Assembly (NCBI GenBank): GCA_934317215.1
Contig: CAKREH010000013.1
Location: 27,157-91,156 of the forward strand
Source of the DNA: an uncultured Roseburia sp.
GTDB lineage: Bacteria > Bacillota > Clostridia > Lachnospirales > Lachnospiraceae
Direction: 5' to 3'
DNA length: 64,000 nt
In this document: piece after piece, positions 43,880 to 53,079 of the stretch
Numbering within the stretch: position 1 is the first letter of the stretch
Layout: every line of letters begins with the position of its first letter
The notes under the pieces: model-generated
Database searches by the model: none
Seen by the model: only the letters and a program-made list of their open reading frames with translations
What the model was told of the DNA's origin: nothing
Program-made: the position numbers and the translations under genes

Positions 43880-44780
43880 CGTCAATTTTGGATTTTCCTC
43901 CCTTATCTTCTAATGCGGAAAGTTCCTTTAATTCCTGCGCAGTCAGCTTTACATGATCTCTTCTGCGTTTTGGCTTGAATTTCAGCTGATCCACAGAGTA
44001 ATCACGGATTTCCTTTTCGTCATCCACTTCCACGAGTACTTTGACCATCTGGCGCAGTACACTGACGGAAGATACCTCTCCCTTTAAGCCATCATCCGTG
44101 GTCACATAATCCCCCACATTTGGCAGACGGCTGTTTAAATATTCATAAGTTTCTTCTTCATTTTTCAGACAGCACATCAGGCGTCCACAGACACCGGAGA
44201 TCTTTGTCGGATTTAAAGACAGATTCTGCTCTTTTGCCATCTTGATGGATACCGGAACAAACTCGGAAAGATAGGAATGACAGCAGAGTTCTCTTCCACA
44301 GATTCCAATGCCTCCCATGATCTTTGTCTCATCACGGACACCGATCTGGCGCAGCTCGATTCTGGTACGGAACACTGCTGCAAGATCTTTTACCAGCTCA
44401 CGGAAATCGATACGTCCGTCCGCCGTAAAATAAAAGAGCAGCTTATTATTGTCAAACGTGTACTCCGCTTCCACCAGCTTCATATCAAGCTTATGTTTTG
44501 CTATTTTTTCCAGACAGATCTTAAATGCCTCTTTTTCTTTTTCACGGTTCTTTAATGCTGTCTTTTCATCTGCCTCCGTTGCAATACGGATGACCGGTTT
44601 TAACGGCTGGATCACACTGTCATCATTGACTTCCCTTGTCGGGATCATGACTGTTCCCATCTCCACACCGCGCGCAGTTTCCACAATTACGTGCATTCCT
44701 GCGGTCAGATCCAGTTTTCCCGGTCCGAAATAATAAATTTTACCGGCATTCCGGAAACGGACTCCTACTATTTTTACCAT
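43869..44780 (-). CDS. ricT: PSP1-domain protein RicT (YaaT)
   Basis: This 303-residue protein carries the PSP1 domain of the YaaT/RicT family. In Bacillus it joins RicA and RicF in an iron-sulfur complex that promotes mRNA maturation with RNase Y and affects sporulation and biofilm. Typical segments are VGVRFRNAGKIYYFGPG, the Cys-rich GICGRELCCHSYLSEFVPVSIKMAK and SGVCGRLMCCLKNEEETYEY, whose Cys residues are cluster ligand candidates. It lies between holB and trmN as in Bacillus. Confidence 0.95.
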   Translation of the reverse strand: MVKIVGVRFRNAGKIYYFGPGKLDLTAGMHVIVETARGVEMGTVMIPTREVNDDSVIQPLKPVIRIATEADEKTALKNREKEKEAFKICLEKIAKHKLDMKLVEAEYTFDNNKLLFYFTADGRIDFRELVKDLAAVFRTRIELRQIGVRDETKIMGGIGICGRELCCHSYLSEFVPVSIKMAKEQNLSLNPTKISGVCGRLMCCLKNEEETYEYLNSRLPNVGDYVTTDDGLKGEVSSVSVLRQMVKVLVEVDDEKEIRDYSVDQLKFKPKRRRDHVKLTAQELKELSALEDKGGKSKIDDAK

Positions 44781-44781
44781 G

Positions 44782-45831
44782 TTAATTCTCCTTTATAGTC
44801 AGCAGAAGCAGCTCGATCACAAGATCAAAATTTACATTTGCATTTAAACGCACCTGTGCTTTGGAAAGTGCCTTTAAAATTTCCTCAATTCCATTGTAGG
44901 AACTCCGCTCTGCCTGTCTTTTTATGTCATAGACCTCATCCTTGAAAATAAGGCCGTTTACATCCTTTGTTGCTTTATAATAAAGTACATCACGATACCA
45001 GATCATCATAAGATCAAAGTAATCGTTGATCTGAAGCTTATATTCACTGATCTGCTTTACTGCCTCTGTCATCTCATAGAGGTCAATGTCGTGCAGACGC
45101 TTGATGAGCTGAAGCGCAGATGCCTTTAATTCATTAAAATCATCCGATGCTGCAAGCTGGATTGCTTTTCCGACATTTCCCTGTGCAAATGCCACGCAGA
45201 CATCTGCCTGGTAATCCGGGATCTGGTAATGTGCCATCAGGTATTTTTTGATCTTTTCATCCGGCACTGCCTTTAAATTCAGCGTTACACAGCGGGATAA
45301 GATCGTCGGAAGAAAACTCTCCGCATTGGTGGTCAAAAGCAGGATCACCGCATATGCAGGCGGCTCCTCGATCGTCTTAAGCAGCGCATTCTGCGCCTGC
45401 TGGTTCATTTTTTCGGCTTCATCCACAATATAGATCTTGTGTTTGCTGCTGTATGGCTTGATGACAATATCATTGTTGAGCTGTGTACGGATATCGTCTA
45501 CCGAGATCGTATTCGGCTTTTCATGGCTGACATAGATGATATCCGGCTGGTTTTTGCCCGCCGCCTGTTTACAGGAATGACACTCCATACACGGCTCAGC
45601 TGTAAATTTATTTTCTATCCTTTCAGATTCTGTCTCACCTGCAAGTTCCTCTAATTTTTTATTTACTGCCTCACACTGCAGCGTCTGTGCAAATGCTTCT
45701 GCGATCATCATTTTTCCGGATTTGTCCGGTCCGTTTAATATATAAGCATGTGAAACTTTATCCATGGTAATCGCATTCTGCAGATGCTCTATGATCTGTT
45801 CATGTCCAACGATGTCCTTAAATGCTGGCAT
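44782..45831 (-). CDS. holB: DNA polymerase III subunit delta'
   Basis: This 349-residue clamp-loader subunit starts MPAFKDIVGHEQIIEHLQNA and has a Walker A-like AYILNGPDKSGKMMIAEAFA. A four-Cys zinc module is visible (CMECHSC with an upstream Cys), as are IYIVDEAEKMNQQAQNALLK, TIEEPP and LLLTTNAESFLPTILSRC. It helps load the sliding clamp at replication forks. GAGGAGTTAT precedes this ATG, four codons inside the longer frame. The ricT gene follows after one base. Confidence 0.95.
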   Translation of the reverse strand: MPAFKDIVGHEQIIEHLQNAITMDKVSHAYILNGPDKSGKMMIAEAFAQTLQCEAVNKKLEELAGETESERIENKFTAEPCMECHSCKQAAGKNQPDIIYVSHEKPNTISVDDIRTQLNNDIVIKPYSSKHKIYIVDEAEKMNQQAQNALLKTIEEPPAYAVILLLTTNAESFLPTILSRCVTLNLKAVPDEKIKKYLMAHYQIPDYQADVCVAFAQGNVGKAIQLAASDDFNELKASALQLIKRLHDIDLYEMTEAVKQISEYKLQINDYFDLMMIWYRDVLYYKATKDVNGLIFKDEVYDIKRQAERSSYNGIEEILKALSKAQVRLNANVNFDLVIELLLLTIKEN

Positions 45832-45933
45832 ATAACTCCTCATTTCTGCACATATTTACTACCGTTTTCTTACCGTATTCCTACGCTATGTGCCACGTCT
45901 TTTTATCCACCCAATACTAGCACCAGAAAAAGA

Positions 45934-46386
45934 TCAGGTGAGGATATCTAATATCAAACCTCTTATCTCTCCGATCTTACTTAAAATCGTGATGTGGTCT
46001 TTCTCATCCTTTACCAGCTCCTGCGCCAGTTCATCCAGATTCGAATCGATCAGCCTGATCAGACCGTACACTCTGTGGCGTCCTCTCCGGTCAAGAAAAT
46101 TCTCCCTGGAAAACTTGTGGGACCGGAATACCACTTCATTCATAAATTCACGGATCAGACCGCGGTATTTTTTCATATCACGGATATCCATATGCTGCGC
46201 AATACGGTTGCCCTGCGCTGTAATGTCAGAAAGAAGCATGTCCACTTTTGCCTGCAGATCCGCATCTGTGATCGCACTCGCAAGTGTAAACTTAAAGGAA
46301 CCATCTCCCTGTACATTCTGATTGGTATCCGGTACCTGTGTAACCTCTGTTACATGGTTTAATTTGTTAATATCCAAGGCTGACAC
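45934..46386 (-). CDS. yaaR: YaaR-family (DUF327) protein
   Basis: This 150-residue protein matches the YaaR/DUF327 family. It has an N-terminal variable part followed by the conserved helical region HMDIRDMKKYRGLIREFMNE, VVFRSHKFSRENFLDRRGRH and RVYGLIRLIDSNLDELAQEL. The function is unknown; the gene is nearly always next to holB and a nucleotide kinase. The start is GTG close to AGGAAG; a TTG three codons on, with AAGAAGGTG better spaced, is an alternative. Confidence 0.9.
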   Translation of the reverse strand: MSALDINKLNHVTEVTQVPDTNQNVQGDGSFKFTLASAITDADLQAKVDMLLSDITAQGNRIAQHMDIRDMKKYRGLIREFMNEVVFRSHKFSRENFLDRRGRHRVYGLIRLIDSNLDELAQELVKDEKDHITILSKIGEIRGLILDILT

Positions 46387-46407
46387 CTTCTTCCTGTAAA
46401 AAAGTAA

Positions 46408-46995
46408 CTATTCCTGCTCTTCGATATACGCAGCGATCGCATTCTCCGTCTCCTCTAACGACTCATTGCAAAATCTTTTTGTGATTCCTGCTTCTTTTAA
46501 TTTTTCCTCGGAAAAATCTTTTTCATCCGCAAGAAACCGCCGGCATAATTCCTCATATTTCGGATTTTCCTGCCTCCGCTCTCTATCAAGCGCACGCTGT
46601 AAGCGCATACCATCCTCTACTTCTATATATATCGGAACAACGCTCTCCGTTCCGAAGTATTCCCGTATCTTAAGATAGGACTCTAACGTTCCGATCAGAA
46701 GATAACTCTGATGGTCTAAATCAACCTGATGGTCTGCCACCGTAAAGTACTTCCAGATACCGTGGATCGTATGATATGCACGCAGTTCGATAATTTTCCC
46801 CTCTGCTGCAAGTTTTTCCACTGTATCTTCATCACAGAAATAATAAGATACACCATTTTCTTCCCCGGCACGCATCGGTCTTGTCGTGTACGGAACCACA
46901 GTCTTTAACCTGAGTTTCTCGTCTTTCATCAACATCCCGTACAAGGTATCTTTACCGGATGAGCTTTTTCCCATCATGTAATATATTTTTCCCAT
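46408..46995 (-). CDS. Guanylate kinase-like nucleotide kinase
   Basis: This 195-residue P-loop kinase has MGKIYYMMGKSSSGKDTLYG as Walker A and VVPYTTRPMRAGEENGVSYYF, the guanylate-kinase nucleotide-binding region. A lid-like arginine-rich stretch (ALDRERRQENPKYEELCRRF) follows. It occupies the position where Bacillus has tmk, between yaaO and yaaR, but its motifs are of the guanylate kinase family. Its exact substrate is uncertain; the canonical gmk is not in this window. Confidence 0.85.
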   Translation of the reverse strand: MGKIYYMMGKSSSGKDTLYGMLMKDEKLRLKTVVPYTTRPMRAGEENGVSYYFCDEDTVEKLAAEGKIIELRAYHTIHGIWKYFTVADHQVDLDHQSYLLIGTLESYLKIREYFGTESVVPIYIEVEDGMRLQRALDRERRQENPKYEELCRRFLADEKDFSEEKLKEAGITKRFCNESLEETENAIAAYIEEQE

Positions 46996-47025
46996 TTGTC
47001 CTGCCTTATCAGTATAATATAGTCT

Positions 47026-48534
47026 TTAAAAATATACAATCTTTATCCGCTCCGCAAAAAGATCCGTGCTCCCCTGTAAATTCAATTTCAAACTGATACA
47101 GGTGCGAAGTCTTTTTATAAATTCTGCAGTGATGACCTCCCCTGGAACGATCAAAGGGATTCCCGGCGGATACAGAAAGATAAAATCTGCTGCCACCTTA
47201 TCTATTGCCTCGTCAAAAGAAACCTCTGTGACCTCTTTTTCCTCCGCTTCATAAATCTGCATCTGAGCCGGATTCGGACGGTAAACTTCCTGGATGAAAG
47301 AACCTCTGTGAACCTGTTGTTCATACATGTTTTCCATCGAACCATCCGTCTCATTTCCGAATCTTACCTTTTTTTCATTCATGCCCTGCTGCTTTTTTGC
47401 AGTACCTGCCCCACACAGTTCCCTGTCAATCGCATGCAGTGCAGCCGACAATCTCTGATATCCTTCTTCCCGATCCATAATACCTGTCATCGCAAGCGCA
47501 TAATCTCCGGATGCCATTTCAAGCTGAAGATGATATTTTAAAAGCAATTCCTGATACAGCCACTCACCGCTTTTGCTGCTGTCACGGACAAATATAACAA
47601 TCTTAGAATCATCCCAGGCAAATGACTCTTCTTTGGATAAATCCTTTCCTGTCATCACATGCAGTTTTTTCAGATCTTCACAGCCTTTATAAAATTCATT
47701 TAATTTTCGTCTGTAACTGTCAAATAATTCCGCTCCATGTTCCTTTACGGTGCGGATACATGCATCCATTCCCGCCATAAGAATATACGAAGGAGAACTT
47801 GTTTCATAAATTCCAAGATATTTTTGTATGCGTGATTTTGAAATCAGATCTGAATTTAAATGAAGCAGTGCTGTCTGTGTAAAAGATGGAAGTGTCTTAT
47901 GCAGGCTCTCGATCACGGCGTCTGCTCCGAGCCTTACCGCATTTTGCGGAAATCCCCCGCCAAATCCAAGATGTGCTCCATGTGCGGAATCCACGATCAG
48001 CGGAATCCCGTGCACATGCGCGGCTTTGGCGATCCCTGCAATATCAGAGATCACCCCCTCATACGTCGGCGATGTGATCACGACTGCCGAGATCTCCGGG
48101 TCTTTTTTCAGTGCATCTTCCACCTGCCCTGGTGTGATCTGTCCCTGAATCCCGCATCCTGTCACCACCGGATAAAGATATTCTGCAGTCAGTTCCGATA
48201 AAAACAGGGCATGATATACCGCTTTATGGCTATTCCTGGCTGCCAGGATCCTGCCCCGTTTTCTCACTGCTGCACAGATTGATGCAAGAATCCCGCAGGT
48301 GCTGCCATTGACAAGATAATAACAATGTGCAGAACCATAGAGATCAGCTGCACGCTGCTGTGCCTCTTTTAAAATTCCCTCTGCGTGGTGCAGGTTGTCA
48401 AACCCATCGATCTCCGTAATATCTATCCCGTATACTTCCGGAAAAGGCAGCGGATTTCTTTTATGTCCCGGCATATGAAACGGATAGACATCACTCTTCC
48501 CATATGCCTCTAACGCCTGATCTAAATACCTCAT
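47026..48534 (-). CDS. Orn/Lys/Arg decarboxylase-family PLP enzyme (YaaO type)
   Basis: This 502-residue PLP enzyme starts near YPFHMPGHKRNPLPF and has LYGSAHCYYLVNGSTCGILA, IVDSAHGAHLGFGGGFP and the probable PLP lysine in VIESLHKTLPSFTQTALLHL. The C-terminal domain is shorter than in inducible decarboxylases. The Bacillus relatives SpeA and YaaO act on arginine or related amino acids; the substrate here is not evident. Its place ahead of the kinase-yaaR-holB genes matches yaaO. AAGGCGG precedes the ATG. Confidence 0.9.
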   Translation of the reverse strand: MRYLDQALEAYGKSDVYPFHMPGHKRNPLPFPEVYGIDITEIDGFDNLHHAEGILKEAQQRAADLYGSAHCYYLVNGSTCGILASICAAVRKRGRILAARNSHKAVYHALFLSELTAEYLYPVVTGCGIQGQITPGQVEDALKKDPEISAVVITSPTYEGVISDIAGIAKAAHVHGIPLIVDSAHGAHLGFGGGFPQNAVRLGADAVIESLHKTLPSFTQTALLHLNSDLISKSRIQKYLGIYETSSPSYILMAGMDACIRTVKEHGAELFDSYRRKLNEFYKGCEDLKKLHVMTGKDLSKEESFAWDDSKIVIFVRDSSKSGEWLYQELLLKYHLQLEMASGDYALAMTGIMDREEGYQRLSAALHAIDRELCGAGTAKKQQGMNEKKVRFGNETDGSMENMYEQQVHRGSFIQEVYRPNPAQMQIYEAEEKEVTEVSFDEAIDKVAADFIFLYPPGIPLIVPGEVITAEFIKRLRTCISLKLNLQGSTDLFAERIKIVYF

Positions 48535-48640
48535 CTGCTGCCGCCTTTCTGCTTACACATTTATTTTAACACTTTACATACCAGCCTGACTACTTTAAAA
48601 TAAGAACATCCTGGGAAAAGAATGGAGTAATAGATCTGTT

Positions 48641-49246
48641 ATGAATTACGCACTTGTGATCCTTTGCGGTGGAAACAGTGTCCGCATGGGAACGGATAAA
48701 GCACTTTTACCTTTTGGTGACTGCTGCCTCTTAGAATATCTCGTACGCAAATTTAAACCATATTTTTCAACCATATATCTCTCCGTAAAATATATTGGAG
48801 ATTATGCGCATCTGAATCTTCCAGTCACGGAGATTGCGGATGTCTACGGCAATGCCGGACCGATGTCCGGCGTTTTTTCCGGTCTGTCCATGATCAATGA
48901 GGATGCCGCTTTCTTTATGTCCGTGGATACCCCTTTTATGGAACCGGAAACCGGCATTGCACTTTTAGATGCGATCGGCGATGCAGATATCTGCATGGTA
49001 CGCGGAAAAGCAGGCTATTTAGATCCTGCTACCGCCGCCTATTCCAAAAACTGTATCCCAACGATCGGGAAAAGCCTCATTCTCCGTCAGTTTACCTTTG
49101 ATGCGCTTCGCGAAAAATGCAAAACAGTCTGCGTGACGGAAAAAGCACTTGCCGCCTGCACAGACACCCCGGTAGACCGGCAGTTTTTCAATTTAGATAC
49201 CAGACAGGATTACTATCAGGCACTGAAAATTTATCTGCAGCTATAG
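48641..49246 (+). CDS. mobA: MobA-like molybdenum cofactor nucleotidyltransferase
   Basis: This 201-residue protein has the MobA N-terminal signature LVILCGGNSVRMGTDKALLPFG, then VYGNAGPMSGVFSGLS and FFMSVDTPFMEP with the metal-binding Asp. It likely links GMP or CMP to molybdopterin. No other molybdenum cofactor gene is in view, so a related NTP transferase role remains possible. The binding site GGAGTAA is somewhat far from the ATG. It is divergent from the decarboxylase-family gene and convergent with the AbiEii-like gene. Confidence 0.85.
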   Translation: MNYALVILCGGNSVRMGTDKALLPFGDCCLLEYLVRKFKPYFSTIYLSVKYIGDYAHLNLPVTEIADVYGNAGPMSGVFSGLSMINEDAAFFMSVDTPFMEPETGIALLDAIGDADICMVRGKAGYLDPATAAYSKNCIPTIGKSLILRQFTFDALREKCKTVCVTEKALAACTDTPVDRQFFNLDTRQDYYQALKIYLQL

Positions 49247-49270
49247 CACCGGAATCTGACTGCGACCGTT

Positions 49271-50146
49271 TTACCCAAGGAAACGCGCCAGTTCCGGCAT
49301 CCAGTCTCCAAAAAATACTTCGTCCCGGCAGACAGCCTCCCACATATCTCCGAGGAAATGATGAAAACGTTCCATCTCCTCTTCCCATTTTAAAGATTCC
49401 GTCCCGGCGATTGGACTGTGCCGGCAAAACTTTTCCCAGCGTTTCTTCATATAAGGATGATCCCGGTAGGAAAAAATCTGCTCCGCGCGCTCCATATCCG
49501 AGATCATTTCTTCCGTTTTGCACATATTTTCGAGCAGCTCACATACATGTCTTCCATTTAAAGTTTCGTTTCGCAATATAAAAAATACTTCCCTGTATAT
49601 TTCCATATCCGGGATCAGTTCCATATCCCGCAGAATCACAAAAATCTGTTTTGCCAGCACCAGTTCTGCCGGAAATTCCTTCCATTCGATCTGCTCTGTC
49701 TCATCCATCAAAAATGGAATCTGCCTTTCGACCAGTCCCCAGATTTTTCCCAGATGTATAAAATGAATACCGACAGTTACTGGAACCTTCATCTCCTCAA
49801 ACTGCCCCTGCAGTTCCAGACATGCCCCCGCCTGCTGCGAGGATATCGTTCCTTTCCATCTTACGGGACTTTGTTCTTTCTTTTGCAGGTACAGCTGCAA
49901 CAGCTTTTCCGGGATACGCTCATCCGGTTCACAGAAAAAGTCCAGCTTCAGTATATTTTTCTTGCGGTACTGTTCTAAGCCAAACACGGTTCCATTCCGT
50001 AATAAAAACCGGTTTTTAAATTCAGAAGCGGAAAATCTGAGCATAAATTCTTCCAAAACAAATCCGGCAAGCAGATTTGAAAATGGTATCTTCCATTCTT
50101 CACTTTTTTCCTGTAAATCCGCTATTTTATATTTTATATCCTCCAT
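49271..50146 (-). CDS. AbiEii-like nucleotidyltransferase-fold protein (possible toxin)
   Basis: This 291-residue protein weakly resembles AbiEii-type nucleotidyltransferase toxins of type IV toxin-antitoxin systems. Near the N-terminus FSASEFKNRFLLRNGTVFGL resembles the KGG-type nucleotide-binding region, and LKLDFFCEP resembles the metal-binding DxD strand, though neither is canonical. The later part is helical and charged. A short wHTH remnant similar to AbiEi antitoxins lies just upstream (50164..50337). The active site may be decayed, so toxicity is doubtful. GGAGG does not clearly precede the ATG. Confidence 0.5.
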   Translation of the reverse strand: MEDIKYKIADLQEKSEEWKIPFSNLLAGFVLEEFMLRFSASEFKNRFLLRNGTVFGLEQYRKKNILKLDFFCEPDERIPEKLLQLYLQKKEQSPVRWKGTISSQQAGACLELQGQFEEMKVPVTVGIHFIHLGKIWGLVERQIPFLMDETEQIEWKEFPAELVLAKQIFVILRDMELIPDMEIYREVFFILRNETLNGRHVCELLENMCKTEEMISDMERAEQIFSYRDHPYMKKRWEKFCRHSPIAGTESLKWEEEMERFHHFLGDMWEAVCRDEVFFGDWMPELARFLG

Positions 50147-50163
50147 TTAAAGCCATACCCCTA

Positions 50164-50337
50164 TCATTGATTGTACTTTTTTACAAAATCAAGAATCCTC
50201 CGGTAATCAATGTGCAATTCTTCCAACTGGTTTTTCTTTACGATCCCGCCATGTGCCACGATAAACTCCCTGACTCTCTGTAAGATCAGTTCCCTCTTTT
50301 CACCGCCTGCAGCTTTTATGTTCCAGACGATTTTCTT
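50164..50337 (-). pseudogene. Truncated AbiEi-type antitoxin helix-turn-helix remnant
   Basis: The frame is open from a TAA at 50338-50340 to a TGA at 50164-50166 with no ATG. It encodes KRELILQRVREFIVAHGGIV then KKNQLEELHIDYRRILDFVK and ends KYNQ. The pattern of a helix followed by HGGIV and a second helix is like the N-terminal winged helix of AbiEi antitoxins. A GTG at 50259 with AGGGAG ahead could give a 31-residue peptide. The C-terminal half of an antitoxin is missing, so this looks like a remnant. Confidence 0.45.
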
Positions 50338-50348
50338 TTAAATTTTTA

Positions 50349-51755
50349 TTATCTGCGTCTTCTACGTCTTTTATTGCGTTTCTTTTCACGCTTAAACAAT
50401 CTTTTATGTTCTTTTCGCACTTCAAAATTATGTTTTATGATATAAAAGTTATCTGCAACTTTCTTTATAATGATCCCAAGAACAATTAAGACAAGAACTA
50501 CACTCCCCACGGTTATGATCGTACTCATCTTGATCTGTATTTTTGAAACATGCTCTGTTTCTTCCGTCTGTGCCTCTTCGCTTACGTCCGTCTGATTGCT
50601 GAATTTATATTCCGGTACCTGCACGTTTGTTTTTACGATATCCGCTTTTCCAACCTCGTGCCCCGCATAAGTATACTCGATCGTTCCGACTGTATCATTC
50701 GTCACATTGTCATAGACAATTTTCGACGTTGCATCGGAAAACTCCGCTGTCTTTGGAAGTACGATACCTGCATCTTTGTCAATATCCACAAACGGTTCAT
50801 TTGTATTGAGTGTACCTGCGTTTTTTTGTTCTGCCGACGTATAAGTTGTCTCGTTTTCCGCAATATTAAAAAGCTGGAAATTGTCAAAACAGTAATCAAA
50901 CAGATTTCTGCTGTCAAGCCATTGATTCGGTGACTGCGTATTCATGACTACGCAGATCAGCGTCATTCCATCACGTTCTGCATAAGTTACCAGCGTACTG
51001 TTTGCAGCATTGGTATACCCCGTCTTTCCACCGGTACAGCCATCATACACATACTTGTTGGTCTGGAATGGATAAAGCATCTCGTTATGGTTCTGCAGAT
51101 CTGTCTGCTCGGAATGTTTATTCGTCGGCGGGATCGTATAACGCGCAGTTCCCACAATAATCCGGAATGTCTCATTCTGATATGCTGCTCTTGCGATCAG
51201 TGCCATATCATAGCAGCAGGTATAATGGTTCTCATCATGCAGGCCATGTGGATTGGCAAAATGCGTATTCTGACAGCCAATTTCTCTGGCTTTTTCATTC
51301 ATCATCGCAACAAAATTTTCAATAGTGCCCCCTACATGCTCTGCAACCGCATATGCACACTCATTTGCCGACGCAAGCATAACCGCATAGAGACACTGTT
51401 CCATCGTCATCTGTTCGCCATAGTCCCTTGCAATACCGGATCCTTCCGTATTATCGATCGCGGCATCTGAAAAAGTCACAATATCATTTAAATCTGAATT
51501 TTCCAGTGCGATCAGCGTCGTCATGATCTTTGTGATACTTGCCGGATAATGTGCCTCTAAACTATCACGATCATAAAGGACTGTCCCTGTAGAAGCCTCC
51601 ATCACGATCACATTCGGGGATACGACCTCAGGACCTTCCGGCCAGTATTCTGCCGCATAGACCGGGATACACATACTTCCGGTCAGCAGTATCATGCCAA
51701 GCAGTAAACATAAGAAACGGGGTATTTTATGGTTTCTATCTATTTTATATCTCAT
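50349..51755 (-). CDS. D-alanyl-D-alanine carboxypeptidase (class C-type PBP)
   Basis: This 468-residue serine peptidase trims the terminal D-Ala from peptidoglycan stem peptides. It has a Sec signal (LCLLLGMILLTGSMCIPVYA) and the three penicillin-binding motifs: S73-x-x-K76 (ASITKIMTTL), S129-A-N131 (ASANECAYA) and K244-T-G (GGKTGYTNAANS). A C-terminal domain is followed by one membrane helix (about 415-437) and a strongly basic tail (KREKKRNKRRRRRR). It is anchored outside the membrane and resembles DacA/DacF. A near-consensus promoter lies upstream. Confidence 0.93.
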   Translation of the reverse strand: MRYKIDRNHKIPRFLCLLLGMILLTGSMCIPVYAAEYWPEGPEVVSPNVIVMEASTGTVLYDRDSLEAHYPASITKIMTTLIALENSDLNDIVTFSDAAIDNTEGSGIARDYGEQMTMEQCLYAVMLASANECAYAVAEHVGGTIENFVAMMNEKAREIGCQNTHFANPHGLHDENHYTCCYDMALIARAAYQNETFRIIVGTARYTIPPTNKHSEQTDLQNHNEMLYPFQTNKYVYDGCTGGKTGYTNAANSTLVTYAERDGMTLICVVMNTQSPNQWLDSRNLFDYCFDNFQLFNIAENETTYTSAEQKNAGTLNTNEPFVDIDKDAGIVLPKTAEFSDATSKIVYDNVTNDTVGTIEYTYAGHEVGKADIVKTNVQVPEYKFSNQTDVSEEAQTEETEHVSKIQIKMSTIITVGSVVLVLIVLGIIIKKVADNFYIIKHNFEVRKEHKRLFKREKKRNKRRRRRR

Positions 51756-51803
51756 TTTTTAATAAGTAATCTCCTGATTTATAAGTACATCTTTGCTAGT
51801 ATC

Positions 51804-51832
51804 AGTATAAACTTTGAAAAAAATACATGCAA
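51804..51832 (-). promoter_or_regulatory. SigmaA-type promoter of the carboxypeptidase gene
   Basis: On the minus strand TTGCAT and TATACT are 17 bp apart, about 45 bases ahead of the ATG. The 248-bp divergent gap to trmB holds no other clear element. Confidence 0.6.
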
Positions 51833-52003
51833 CCTTTATGCACAAATTTTCTTTTAAGGTTTTCTTAAAATAATGCTACTTTTTTTCATTGTTTTATTGT
51901 AAAATACCTCTGTGTGCTTTTTGCACACTTTTCTGTATGAAAATAATTTTTTCGATAACGATTTTCTGTACACTTTACAATGAAAGGCAGGATTATAACT
52001 TAT

Positions 52004-52642
52004 ATGCGATTAAGAAATATCCCAGGTGCTGATGAAGCCATTTTAAACAGTGAATACTGCATCAAGGAACCAGAGTCAAAAAAAGGAAACTGGCAGTCAG
52101 TTTTTTCTTCCACCCAGCCTCTCCATATTGAAATTGGAATGGGAAAAGGCCGTTTTATCATGGATATGGCTGCGGCGCACCCGGACATCAATTACCTCGG
52201 TATCGAACGCTATTCGAGTGTACTTTTACGTGCGCTTCAGAAAATGGAAGAAACTCCTATGCCAAACTTAAGATTCATCTGCATGGATGCCGCTGATGTC
52301 ACAGAGGTTTTTGCCAAAGATGAAGTTTCACGCATTTATCTGAACTTTTCAGATCCGTGGCCGAAAGACCGTCATGCAAAACGCCGTCTTACCTCCCGTC
52401 AGTTTTTCGCGCGTTACGATGTCATTTTAAAACCGGATGGCAGACTGGAGTTTAAGACCGATAATCAGGATCTTTTTACCTTTTCCTTAGAAGAAATCCC
52501 GGAAGCCGGATGGCATTTAGATGCCTCCACCCGAGATCTCCATCATGATTCTGTTTTAAATGAAGGAAATATTATGACAGAGTACGAAGAAAAATTCTCC
52601 TCAAAAGGAAATCCGATCTGTAAACTCATTGCCTCCCGCTAA
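52004..52642 (+). CDS. trmB: tRNA (guanine46-N7)-methyltransferase
   Basis: This 212-residue enzyme methylates G46 of tRNA using SAM. It has LHIEIGMGKGRFIMDMAAAH as motif I, NYLGIERYSSVLLRAL, the signature NFSDPWPKDRHAKRRL and LEFKTDNQDLF. The start MRLRNIPGADE is the family-typical one, with AAAGGCAGGA upstream; an ATG eight codons earlier lacks a binding site. A strong terminator follows. Confidence 0.95.
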   Translation: MRLRNIPGADEAILNSEYCIKEPESKKGNWQSVFSSTQPLHIEIGMGKGRFIMDMAAAHPDINYLGIERYSSVLLRALQKMEETPMPNLRFICMDAADVTEVFAKDEVSRIYLNFSDPWPKDRHAKRRLTSRQFFARYDVILKPDGRLEFKTDNQDLFTFSLEEIPEAGWHLDASTRDLHHDSVLNEGNIMTEYEEKFSSKGNPICKLIASR

Positions 52643-52672
52643 TTGCATGTTGTATACAATTTATTGACAAAA

Positions 52673-52726
52673 AAACAGAGCCGTCGTAATTTTGATCTTG
52701 TTTTCAAAATTATGGCGGCTCTGTTT
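52673..52726 (+). terminator. Terminator of trmB
   Basis: ACAGAGCCGTC and GGCGGCTCTGT pair together with TAATTTTGA/TCAAAATTA, giving a long stem that ends in TTTCTTAT on the plus strand. Confidence 0.8.
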
Positions 52727-52771
52727 CTTATGGGTAATTTTATATTGGAGAGCACACAGTAAAGATTGGGC

Positions 52772-52815
52772 AAAAAAAAGCACCAACCCCATAGCCATCT
52801 GCTATAAAATCGGTA
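52772..52815 (-). terminator. Terminator of the tRNA-Lys gene
   Basis: On the minus strand ACCGATTTTATAGC pairs with GCTATGGGGTTGGT through several G-U wobbles, then runs into GCTTTTTTTT. It starts about ten bases after the tRNA. Confidence 0.65.
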
Positions 52816-52823
52816 CTTCGTAA

Positions 52824-52896
52824 TGCGCCACCAGGGGTTCGAACCCTGGACACCCTGATTAAGAGTCAGGTGCTCTGCCAGCTGAGCTAGTGGCGC
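52824..52896 (-). tRNA. tRNA-Lys (CTT)
   Basis: A 73-base cloverleaf with acceptor GCGCCAC/GTGGCGC, D-arm TAGCTCAGCTGGCAGAGCA, anticodon stem CCTGA/TCAGG with loop CTCTTAA (anticodon CTT), and T-arm CCAGGGTTCGAACCCTGG. Discriminator A; CCA not encoded. Confidence 0.96.
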
Positions 52897-53079
52897 ATAT
52901 ATTTATCTCTCGTGAACACAAATGATATTATATATTAATTTTTTTAAAATTGCAAGTGTTTTTTTAGAAAATCTTCATTTTTTTCATTGGCGGATTTTCT
53001 ATTCTGTGGTATTTTATTCATGGACTGAAAAATGCACTTTTTTCAGTCTATCAAATTTAAAGGAGGCCACTCATTTATC

